DNA of 7,212 bases from a bacterium. GTDB taxonomy: Bacteria; Patescibacteriota; Minisyncoccia; UBA6257; 2-01-FULL-56-20. Of this stretch, positions 1 through 5,320 are shown one piece after another. Each line of letters begins with the position of its first letter. Position 1 is the stretch's first letter. Location of the stretch: contig JAKABL010000034.1 in NCBI GenBank assembly GCA_021801885.1, positions 1 to 7,212 of the forward strand. Reading direction: 5' to 3'. The notes beneath the pieces were generated by a model. The model was given only the letters and a program-made list of their open reading frames with translations. It ran no database searches and was not told where the DNA came from. A program made the position numbers and the translations under genes.

Positions 1-65
1 CCAAGGAAGAGCAGGACGTACCGGTTGCTCGCGATCCACCCGGCAATGGCATGCAGTGTCGTCAT
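1..65 (-). CDS. N-terminal fragment of a small membrane protein, possibly DedA family
   Basis: An ATG at 65 on the minus strand opens a frame that stays open to the window edge for 21 codons. It begins MTTLHAIAGWIASN and continues RYVLLFL, leaving the window inside a hydrophobic stretch. A short amphipathic start, then a charged residue, then the beginning of a membrane segment resembles the N-terminus of DedA-family (SNARE-associated PF09335) membrane proteins, but 21 residues cannot prove this. It lies 57 bp downstream of the permease gene on the same strand, so it may be co-transcribed with the metal-uptake operon or have its own promoter. No Shine-Dalgarno precedes the ATG. A TATTTT at 89-84 (minus) is a weak -10 candidate. 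The spacer 66-122 has no convincing terminator. It could also be an unrelated membrane protein, or not a gene. Confidence 0.45.
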   Translation of the reverse strand, partial: MTTLHAIAGWIASNRYVLLFL

Positions 66-122
66 AGGAAAATGGCCACCCGAAAAATATCCGGGAAAAA
101 GACCCTCTATGTCTTCATTCTA

Positions 123-989
123 TCACGCCCGCGCCGCGGCCGGCTTCGCTCCTCCGTCATCCGTGCCCCATATGCGCACGAAAAGATAGGTACCGAACGT
201 GAGCGCGGTGATAAAGAAGCTTACCGGATACGGGACGTAGAATGACACGAAGAGGCCGATCCACGTGGCGAGGAGCGCGATCGCGACCGATACGATGATC
301 CCCTGCGCGGGACGGCGCGTCACCTGCTGCGCGACCGCCGCGGGCGTCACCATGAGCGCAAAGATAAGGAGCACACCGACCACCTGCACCGCCATCGATG
401 TCGCGACAGCCACAAGGAGCACGAAGATGAGGCCGATCCAGAATATGGAAATGCCTTTTGCCTCCGCCACATCCTCATCGAGCGATGAAAATAGGAGGCG
501 CCGGTACACGACGGCCACCGCGGCAAGAATGACGATGGCGGACACGAGCGTGACGAAAACGTCGGTCGCGCTGACGCCGAGGATCTCGCCGAACAGAATG
601 GAATACGCCTCCGTGGCATATCCCGAATACAGGCTTATGAACAGGACGCCGATGCCCAGCATGAAGGCGAGAACGATCCCGATCTGCGTGTCGCGCTCGG
701 AGGCTTTGCGGCCGAAGGTCGCCATCGCGATCCCACCGCCGCCCGTAAATATAAGAAGGCCGAGGATCGGACTCACGCCGAAGAGCACCGCGCCGGCGGC
801 GCCGGCAAATCCTATGTGCGACAGCGCGTGCGCGGCGAATGCGGATCGGCGCACAACGACGAACCACCCGACGACGCCCGCGATGAGCGCAACGAGCGTG
901 CCCGCCTCAAAGGCGTGCCGCATGAACGCATACTGCCACATGGATGCGAGGTCGGCAATGATATTGAAACTGAATGCGGTGGTGGTCAT
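123..989 (-). CDS. znuB: Metal ABC transporter permease, ZnuB/MntB type (ABC-3 family)
   Basis: Membrane-spanning subunit that would form the channel of a zinc or manganese importer with the ATPase encoded just upstream. The 288-residue product matches the family's usual length (about 260-300) and is almost wholly hydrophobic, with about eight or nine membrane segments (for example residues 31-47, 67-82, 104-121, 143-162, 181-198, 202-220, 230-250, 256-272). Family landmarks are visible: HALSHIGFAGAAGA at 54-67, where relatives have a conserved LSHA-type stretch; the cytoplasmic loop LDEDVAEAKG at 170-179, which should contact the ATPase; and VGVLLIFALMVTPAAVA at 204-220. It is the last gene of the three-gene operon, starting 20 nt after the ATPase stop. 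That gap has no Shine-Dalgarno. The short Ala/Lys-rich tail is unremarkable. Zinc is favoured by the Fur-family neighbour, but manganese or iron cannot be excluded from sequence. Confidence 0.92.
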   Translation of the reverse strand: MTTTAFSFNIIADLASMWQYAFMRHAFEAGTLVALIAGVVGWFVVVRRSAFAAHALSHIGFAGAAGAVLFGVSPILGLLIFTGGGGIAMATFGRKASERDTQIGIVLAFMLGIGVLFISLYSGYATEAYSILFGEILGVSATDVFVTLVSAIVILAAVAVVYRRLLFSSLDEDVAEAKGISIFWIGLIFVLLVAVATSMAVQVVGVLLIFALMVTPAAVAQQVTRRPAQGIIVSVAIALLATWIGLFVSFYVPYPVSFFITALTFGTYLFVRIWGTDDGGAKPAAARA

Positions 990-1009
990 GGCAGGGTGGT
1001 GTGATGGGA

Positions 1010-1831
1010 TTATGCGTGATGGTGGGCGCCGTGGTGCGGTTCGTGGTGATGCTCGGGGCTCGGCTCGTCCATCCCGATGACCGCGATCCTTCCCCGCGAA
1101 TCGGTGAGCACCTCGACGGACGTGCCGTAGAGGCTCGAAAGCGTCTTCGCATTGAGGACCTCCTTCGGCGCGCCGGTCGCCACATGACCGTTCGCCACAT
1201 AGACCACGCGATCGATCGACGAGAGGAGCGAGTTGATGTTATGCGCGATGAGGAGCGCCGTGACGTTGCGCGTGCGCACGACGCGCGCCACGAGGTTCAC
1301 GAGATCGGCCTCGCGGCGGATGTCGAGATTCGCGAGTGGCTCATCGAGAAGGATCAGATCGGGATCGCCGACGAGCGCCTCCGCGAGGAATATGCGCTGC
1401 AGCTCCCCGCCGGACAACTTGCCGAGCGGCCGATGCGCAAGCTCTTCCGCGCCCACGTCCCGCAACGCTCTGCGTGCGGCCTCCCTTCCCGTTCGCGACG
1501 ACCCGACCCCCCACCGGTGCCCATCGAGCCCGAGACGCACGAGTTCGAGCGCCTCGATGTTCGTCTCGCTGTCGATCGGATGACGCTGCGGCACGTAGCC
1601 GATGCGCGGATTCCCTTTCTTGGGCGCCTCACCGAGAATGGTGAGCGATCCTTCGCGCGGCGTTTCGAGCCCGAGCAGCATACGGAACAACGTCGTCTTT
1701 CCTGCGCCGTTCGGACCCAGGACCGCCGCGAATTCGCCGCGGCAAATCGAAAAATTTGCCCCGCTCCATACCGTGCGATCGGCATATCCTCCCGCGAGAT
1801 CCTTTGCCACTACGACCGGTTCCGTGTTCAT
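1010..1831 (-). CDS. znuC: Metal ABC transporter ATP-binding protein, ZnuC type, with His-rich tail
   Basis: Cytoplasmic ATPase that powers the metal importer. All nucleotide-binding motifs are present in the 273-residue product: Walker A GPNGAGKT at 39-46, Q-loop Gln82 (YVPQRH), signature LSGGE at 139-143, Walker B LILLDE at 159-164, D-loop NLD at 168-170 and switch His197 (LLIAHN). YVPQRHPID after Walker A is typical of the zinc/manganese subfamily. The final 13 residues (261-273) contain eight histidines in HHH, HH and HHH clusters. This tail lies beyond the ATPase fold and could bind metal in the cytoplasm as a sensor, buffer or regulator; that role is inferred. The gene starts 6 nt after the binding-protein stop (TAA, six bases, ATG) with no Shine-Dalgarno, so translational coupling is likely. 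The ATPase call is near certain; the metal is not. Confidence 0.95.
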   Translation of the reverse strand: MNTEPVVVAKDLAGGYADRTVWSGANFSICRGEFAAVLGPNGAGKTTLFRMLLGLETPREGSLTILGEAPKKGNPRIGYVPQRHPIDSETNIEALELVRLGLDGHRWGVGSSRTGREAARRALRDVGAEELAHRPLGKLSGGELQRIFLAEALVGDPDLILLDEPLANLDIRREADLVNLVARVVRTRNVTALLIAHNINSLLSSIDRVVYVANGHVATGAPKEVLNAKTLSSLYGTSVEVLTDSRGRIAVIGMDEPSPEHHHEPHHGAHHHA

Positions 1832-1837
1832 GATAGA

Positions 1838-2773
1838 TTATTGTCCGTTCGTTCTCCCGCCCAATGTACGCTGCATCGCCGCAACTTCCGCATTCATCCA
1901 ATCCTCGAACGACATCGTGGGGGGCTGAATCGTCTCCGTGATCGCGACCACCGGAATGCCCTCCTGCGCCGCAAGCGTCTTTATGCTGTCGGTGAGCGGG
2001 GTCACCGTCTGTTCATTATATACCAACATGCGGACCGTCCCCGACCGCAGCTGGTTCTGGAACGCCACGATGCTCGATGCGGGAGGATCGTTCCCTTCGG
2101 CCACCGCCTGGGTGAACGCCGGCGGCGACACAAGATCAAGTCCCGCCGCCTGGGCGAGATAGGCAAAAATATCCTCCGTCGCCGCGACCTTCGTGCCGCC
2201 GAACTGCGCTTTAATGGCGGCGATCCTCTGTTGATATCCCGCAAGGTTATTTTTGAGCGCGGCATACCGCGCGGCAAAGTATGACGCATCGGCGGGATCG
2301 AGCGCGGCAAGGTCCTGCTCCATCCGCCCACTCACCTCATTCACGTAGGAAGGATCATACCAGAAATGAGGATTGTCGCCCTCATGCTTCCCAAGGAACG
2401 TCGCCACATCGAGCACTTTGCGATGGGGATTCGCGCCCGCGCCGAGCAATTTTCCCATCCAGCTGTCATACCCCGCGCCGTTCTCGATCACATAATCCGC
2501 CTGCGCCACGGCGCGCGCGTCGGACGCACTGCTCTCATATTCATGAGGATCCTCGTTCGGGGCCGACACGATCGAACGCACCTGCACGTGCGCGCCGCCG
2601 ATCTGCGACACGAGACTTCCCCAAAAATTCTCCGCGGCGACCACCTGGAGCACCCTTCCCTGCACCCCTCTTGTCACAGGCGCCGCCGATTGCGTCCCTC
2701 CCTGGTGCGCGAGAAACCACACCCCGACCGCAACAAGCGCGAGGGTGACGATGACGAGGATGGTCCTTCGCAT
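1838..2773 (-). CDS. znuA: Metal ABC transporter substrate-binding protein, ZnuA-like (cluster A-I), Glu-ligand variant
   Basis: Extracytoplasmic binding protein that would capture the metal and deliver it to the permease. From the start at 2773 it has 311 residues: Arg-Arg plus a hydrophobic helix (3-22), then the two-lobed domain. Landmarks are DPHEYE (His77), a linker region ending NPHFWYDP (His136), ATEDIFAYLAQAAGL (Glu200), VYNEQTVTPLTD (251-262) and ITETIQPPTMSFEDWM (Glu280). Classical ZnuA uses His, His, His and Asp/Glu; here the third position is Glu, as in a relative group with a TEPVF-like motif. No lipobox Cys follows the hydrophobic segment, so the protein is either secreted or held by an uncleaved N-terminal anchor. 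There is no His-rich loop. The 2773 ATG was chosen because the signal segment begins there and TATTAT ends 7 nt upstream. The ATG at 2797 (319 residues), preceded by GAGGGGAG, is the main alternative. First gene of the operon. Confidence 0.9.
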   Translation of the reverse strand: MRRTILVIVTLALVAVGVWFLAHQGGTQSAAPVTRGVQGRVLQVVAAENFWGSLVSQIGGAHVQVRSIVSAPNEDPHEYESSASDARAVAQADYVIENGAGYDSWMGKLLGAGANPHRKVLDVATFLGKHEGDNPHFWYDPSYVNEVSGRMEQDLAALDPADASYFAARYAALKNNLAGYQQRIAAIKAQFGGTKVAATEDIFAYLAQAAGLDLVSPPAFTQAVAEGNDPPASSIVAFQNQLRSGTVRMLVYNEQTVTPLTDSIKTLAAQEGIPVVAITETIQPPTMSFEDWMNAEVAAMQRTLGGRTNGQ

Positions 2774-2780
2774 GCCGAGC

Positions 2781-2786
2781 ATAATA
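2781..2786 (-). promoter_or_regulatory. Candidate -10 element of the znuA-like operon
   Basis: Read on the minus strand, TATTAT (5 of 6 bases matching TATAAT) is followed by seven bases and the ATG at 2773, placing the predicted transcript start at or next to the start codon. No -35 match is seen at 16-18 bp. A competing reading uses AATAAT at 2827-2822 as the -10, giving a leader of about 18 nt that contains GAGG before the ATG at 2797. Confidence 0.4.
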
Positions 2787-2820
2787 CCGTTCACCATACT
2801 CCCCTCGGGGCGCGCGGTCA

Positions 2821-2838
2821 AATTATTTGCAAGTAATT
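2821..2838. promoter_or_regulatory. Inverted repeat, candidate operator for the Fur/Zur-type repressor
   Basis: AATTATTTGCAAGTAATT is an 18-bp dyad in which eight of nine base pairs match (only 2826/2833 fail). It sits in the AT-rich gap between the divergent metal importer and Fur-family gene and overlaps the repressor's predicted -35 (TTGCAA). Its size and AT-rich symmetric form resemble Fur/Zur/PerR boxes in general, although it does not copy a consensus I know. Autoregulation of the repressor plus control of the importer is inferred. Confidence 0.5.
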
Positions 2839-2855
2839 CGCATTTAGGATATGCT
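2827..2855 (+). promoter_or_regulatory. Predicted promoter of the Fur-family gene, leaderless geometry
   Basis: TTGCAA (2827-2832, 4/6 to the -35 consensus), a 17-bp spacer and TATGCT (2850-2855, 4/6 to the -10 consensus) lie in ideal register. Six bases then precede the ATG at 2862, so transcription would start at the A of the start codon. No usable Shine-Dalgarno exists; the only AGGA, at 2846-2849, is 12 nt away. The -35 lies inside the inverted repeat, so a bound repressor would block RNA polymerase. Confidence 0.5.
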
Positions 2856-2861
2856 CTCGGC

Positions 2862-3365
2862 ATGCCCTCCTCCGCGCGGACCGCCGATCATACTGCGGAA
2901 GCATTCCGCCGCACGCTCCGCGCGCACGGCCTCAAAGCGACGCCCGCACGGATCGCCGTCCTTACCGCGCTTGCACGCGCGCCGCGTCCCATGAGCGCCC
3001 AGGCCGTCATGGACGCGCTCCCCCGCAATGCCGACCAGGCCACGGTCTACCGCACCTTCCGCACACTGAAGGAGAAGGGGGTCATACGGCAGATCGATCT
3101 CCGTCACAATCACGCGCACTACGAGATCGCCGGGGCCGAAGAGCATCACCACCTCGTATGCCTGCAGTGCGGCAGGGTCGAGGACGTCGATCGCTGCTGG
3201 ATCGAGGACATGCAGCCCGCCGTGCTCCGCCGCGCGAAGCATTTCGCCCGGATCACCCAGCACGCGCTCGAATTCTACGGCATATGCCGCTCATGCGCCG
3301 CCCGAGAGCGTCCTTCGCCGCGCAGCACGGCAAAAGGATCCGATATCCCGCTCCCCTCTTATTGA
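2862..3365 (+). CDS. Fur-family metalloregulator, probable zinc uptake repressor Zur
   Basis: Cytoplasmic metal-dependent DNA-binding repressor, 167 residues. The N-terminal winged helix covers about 11-80: LKATPARIAVLTAL (24-37), then the recognition-helix region DQATVYRTFRTLKEKG (58-73), the most conserved Fur-family signature. The dimerisation and metal domain follows: HNHAHYEI (82-89), EEHHHLVCLQCG (93-104) and HALEFYGICRSC (134-145). Two CxxC pairs, Cys100/Cys103 and Cys142/Cys145, match the structural zinc site, and His95-97, Glu107 and His134 are plausible sensor ligands. About 22 Ser/Pro/Arg-rich residues follow the last Cys pair. Divergence from a zinc-type importer makes Zur the best reading; Fur, Mur or PerR cannot be excluded. 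The 2862 start fits the family N-terminus and the promoter; an in-frame ATG at 2745 would run through the importer gene and is rejected. The 3' end overlaps the convergent TrmB-like gene by 7 bp. Confidence 0.92.
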   Translation: MPSSARTADHTAEAFRRTLRAHGLKATPARIAVLTALARAPRPMSAQAVMDALPRNADQATVYRTFRTLKEKGVIRQIDLRHNHAHYEIAGAEEHHHLVCLQCGRVEDVDRCWIEDMQPAVLRRAKHFARITQHALEFYGICRSCAARERPSPRSTAKGSDIPLPSY

Positions 3366-4099
3366 GGCTTCGCGCTTTCGCGCCACAGCCCCTCGAAAAG
3401 CTCCAGCATCGTGTGGTGGATGTCCTCGTCCTCTATCAATATTCCCACGGGGCGCTTCGTGTGCATGGAAATGATCGCCACCTTGTTGCCGTAGATATAG
3501 TTCGAATTGTTGATGGTGACCGATGCGGGCAGGAACTGCGTGTCGCGCAGTTCGCTTCCGTCGCGCTGCTTGAGCGCCACCGAAAGCTTGGTCCGCGGCG
3601 TAAGCAGCCGTATTTTGAGGAAGCGCCGATAGCGCATCTCCGTGAAATTGTCGACCCATGCCCTGCCGAGCGTCTCCACCCACGGGTCCCAGGAGAGCAT
3701 CGCGGAAATGTGATGCTTCGTTTCAAGCACGTCGGCCATGAGCTGCTTGATCTCTTCGACGCCGCTGTAGGTGCGCACGGTCGGCTTTACGCCCGTGTCG
3801 TGGCGAAGCGACTGGAGTTCGGGAAGCACGATCTTGAGCGCCGCTTCGCGTTCCTTGAGCGCGATCATGAGCCGTTCGGGATTCTCCGCCGCCCATATCC
3901 TCCGGCGCCGCTTGAGGTAGGCGTTCATGAGCCCTTTTTTCTGAAGTTCCCTGATCACGAGATTCACCGTGGTGCGGGGGATCTTCGCCTTCTCCGCGAT
4001 CTCGGTCGCGGAACTGCCGCCGAGCTCGAGCGCCGCAAGATAGACGGACGTCTCGTGCGGCGAATACCCGAGCTGCTCGATGACCGTGCGGAGATGCAT
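3359..4099 (-). CDS. TrmB-like HTH transcriptional regulator
   Basis: Probable cytoplasmic DNA-binding regulator of 246 residues (249 if the ATG at 4108 is used). The N-terminal winged helix, about residues 5-75, reads LGYSPHETSVYLAALELG, then ATEIAEKAKIPRTTVN (the helix-turn-helix), then IRELQKKGLM and a basic wing KRRRRIW. This is the TrmB pattern, where an LGLSxxExxVYLALLxxG-like opening is typical. A helical linker follows at about 80-105. The C-terminal part (YSGVEEIKQLMADVLE, later RFLKIRLLTP and YIYGNKVAIISM) resembles the phospholipase-D-like effector region of stand-alone TrmB-like proteins, which are frequent in Patescibacteria. Effector and targets are unknown; no sugar operon is nearby. 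The 4099 start is preferred because TATAAT ends seven bases before it, while the 4108 ATG overlaps that hexamer. It diverges from dus and overlaps the Fur-family gene tail to tail. Confidence 0.8.
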   Translation of the reverse strand: MHLRTVIEQLGYSPHETSVYLAALELGGSSATEIAEKAKIPRTTVNLVIRELQKKGLMNAYLKRRRRIWAAENPERLMIALKEREAALKIVLPELQSLRHDTGVKPTVRTYSGVEEIKQLMADVLETKHHISAMLSWDPWVETLGRAWVDNFTEMRYRRFLKIRLLTPRTKLSVALKQRDGSELRDTQFLPASVTINNSNYIYGNKVAIISMHTKRPVGILIEDEDIHHTMLELFEGLWRESAKPQ

Positions 4100-4106
4100 T
4101 GCCTCC

Positions 4107-4112
4107 ATTATA
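4107..4112 (-). promoter_or_regulatory. Candidate -10 element of the TrmB-like gene
   Basis: On the minus strand a perfect TATAAT is followed by GGAGGCA and the ATG at 4099, the same spacing as dus on the other strand. GGAGG is only 2 nt from that ATG, too close for a normal Shine-Dalgarno. No good -35 is visible 16-18 bp upstream. Confidence 0.5.
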
Positions 4113-4120
4113 TATCAATC

Positions 4121-4148
4121 GCCGCGGGTGGCGATACCGCCGCACGGC
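4121..4148. promoter_or_regulatory. Imperfect GC-rich dyads between two divergent promoters
   Basis: Bases 4121-4148 begin GCCG and end CGGC, with six of the outer eight positions paired around the centre. A second, overlapping dyad GGCG-ATAC-CGCC lies at 4130-4141. They fill the space between the two divergent -10 hexamers, where a regulator could control both genes. In GC-rich DNA short dyads like these also arise by chance, so this is only a candidate operator for the TrmB-like protein. Confidence 0.25.
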
Positions 4149-4157
4149 TGTTATAAT
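4129..4157 (+). promoter_or_regulatory. Predicted dus promoter, leaderless geometry
   Basis: A perfect TATAAT at 4152-4157 is followed by GCCGCCT and the ATG at 4165. A weak -35 (TGGCGA, 4129-4134, 3/6) lies at the ideal 17-bp spacing. The transcript would start at or one base before the start codon. No Shine-Dalgarno is present. Confidence 0.55.
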
Positions 4158-4164
4158 GCCGCCT

Positions 4165-5214
4165 ATGCGGAACTTTTGGGAAGAACTTCGGCGACCGATC
4201 CTCGCGCTCGCCCCTATGGCGAACGTCACCGACGCGGCATTCCGGCACATGTTCGCGCAGGAACACCGCGCGCTGCCAGCGGATGCGCGCCCGGTCCTCT
4301 ATACGGAATTCGTCTCCGTGGAGGGGCTCCTTTCGCGCGGCCGCGAGCGCCTTCTCCCCGACCTCTGGTTCAATAAAGGCGCCGCGTCGGGCAGGCCGGA
4401 TGCAGACGCCGACGAACATCCGATCGTCGCACAGATCTTCGGGGTGAAGCCTGATCAGTTCGCGCGCGCCGCGGAACTCGTCGCAGGGATGGGATTCGAC
4501 GGCATCGACATCAATATGGGCTGCCCCGACCGCGCGGTGGAGCGCCAGGGTGCCGGCGCGGCGCTCATCAAAACCCCCGCACTCGCACAAAAGATCATCC
4601 GCGCCACGAGGGAAGGCGCCGGCGGGCTTCCCATCTCCGTAAAGACGCGCATCGGCTGGAACACCGAACAGCTCGACGAATGGATCCCCGCGCTCCTCGA
4701 AGAGCATCCCGCCGCGCTCATCGTCCACCTCCGCACGCGCAAGGAAATGTCCAAAGTTCCCGCGCACTGGGACCTCGCGCCCAGGCTCGTGGCGCTCCGC
4801 GACGCCCACTCCCCCCTCGGCAAGGACGGCACGGGCGGCACGCTCGTGTTCGGCAACGGCGACGTCGCCTCGCGGGACGACGCCCGCGCCCGCGCGGCGG
4901 CTTACGGCCTCGACGGCGTCATGGTCGGCCGTGGCGCGTTCGGCGCGCCATGGTTCTTTACGGGAAAGGAGCCCGATCTTCGCGAACGCCTCACCCGCCT
5001 CGTGGAACACACGGAACTCTTCGAGGCGCTCTACAGGAACGGCGATCCGGCGCACGGCGCTACGCTCAAAAATTTCGACGTCATGAAGAAGCACTACAAA
5101 GCCTACTGCGCGGGATTCGACGGCGCGAAGGAACTCCGCATACGGCTTATGGAAGAGACGAATGCCGCCGGCGTACGCCGCGTTGTCGAAACGTTCCTCG
5201 CGGATACTCCATAA
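4165..5214 (+). CDS. dus: tRNA-dihydrouridine synthase (Dus family)
   Basis: FMN-dependent cytoplasmic enzyme that reduces specific uridines in the tRNA D-loop to dihydrouridine using NADPH. The 349-residue product fits the family (about 310-350). The TIM-barrel begins PILALAPMANVTDAAFR (11-27), with the flavin-binding APM motif, then YTEFVSVEGLL (46-56) and QIFG (90-93). The signature INMGCPDRAVERQGAGAALI (116-135) contains catalytic Cys120. SVKTRIGW (158-165) gives Lys160, and VHLRTR (187-192) matches the usual IHgRTr phosphate and flavin contacts. GNGDV and VMVGRGAFGAPWFF complete the FMN-binding end, followed by a helical tRNA-binding tail. The 4165 ATG was chosen because the APM motif then lies at the usual depth and TATAAT ends 7 nt upstream; ATGs at 4156 and 4099 lie within or before that promoter. 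The exact subfamily and target uridine cannot be assigned. Confidence 0.95.
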   Translation: MRNFWEELRRPILALAPMANVTDAAFRHMFAQEHRALPADARPVLYTEFVSVEGLLSRGRERLLPDLWFNKGAASGRPDADADEHPIVAQIFGVKPDQFARAAELVAGMGFDGIDINMGCPDRAVERQGAGAALIKTPALAQKIIRATREGAGGLPISVKTRIGWNTEQLDEWIPALLEEHPAALIVHLRTRKEMSKVPAHWDLAPRLVALRDAHSPLGKDGTGGTLVFGNGDVASRDDARARAAAYGLDGVMVGRGAFGAPWFFTGKEPDLRERLTRLVEHTELFEALYRNGDPAHGATLKNFDVMKKHYKAYCAGFDGAKELRIRLMEETNAAGVRRVVETFLADTP

Positions 5215-5221
5215 TACTCCA
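5204..5221 (+). repeat. Two-copy direct repeat at the end of dus
   Basis: ATACTCCA occurs twice (5204-5211 and 5214-5221) separated by TA, so the two copies are one helical turn apart. The repeat spans the dus stop codon and lies about 100 bp before the response-regulator start. OmpR-type regulators often bind direct repeats of about this spacing, so autoregulation is possible. With two copies only, chance is also a fair explanation. Confidence 0.3.
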
Positions 5222-5263
5222 CGCACCGGGATTTTTATGGTGCCCTATCTGAGATAAAGAAAA

Positions 5264-5304
5264 TATAAAGGCCTTATGGCGGACTGCTCGGTCTGGTCTA
5301 TACT
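5264..5304 (+). promoter_or_regulatory. Promoter region of the two-component operon, two alternative -10 elements
   Basis: TATAAA at 5264-5269 is followed by six bases and an in-frame ATG at 5276, which would give a leaderless transcript and a 15-residue N-terminal extension. TATACT at 5299-5304 would start transcription near 5311, leaving about 10 nt before the ATG at 5321. Neither has a clear -35. A perfect short palindrome, TATCTGAGATA, lies just upstream at 5246-5256. The second element better suits the normal start of the protein family. Confidence 0.4.
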
Positions 5305-5320
5305 TAGTATGACCTTTCCC

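Noticed and set aside
78..105. CCCG...CGGG hairpin next to poly-A/T runs after the permease gene
   Set aside because: The stem is only 4 bp with a loop of about 9 nt, and in the minus-strand direction the T-run precedes the stem, so it is not an intrinsic terminator.
974..2284. Long plus-strand open frame opposite the ATPase and binding-protein genes
   Set aside because: Its translation is Arg/His/Asp-rich with no recognisable domain and it is fully antisense to two genes with clear motifs. GC-rich codon use produces such shadows.
2745..2861. Upstream in-frame extension of the Fur-family gene
   Set aside because: It would overlap the importer gene and the promoter region. The added residues do not resemble Fur N-termini, and a well-placed promoter supports 2862.
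2774..2863. Longest possible start of the binding protein at 2863
   Set aside because: It would cross the inverted repeat and both promoters and overlap the divergent gene's start. The signal-like segment begins at 2773.
4108..5226. 372-codon minus-strand open frame opposite dus
   Set aside because: It mirrors almost the whole of dus, whose catalytic motifs are unmistakable. The antisense product has low-complexity Arg/Glu/Ala composition and no motif.
5223..5243. GCACC...GGTGC stem after dus
   Set aside because: A 5-bp stem with an 11-nt loop and no following T-run is too weak to call a terminator.
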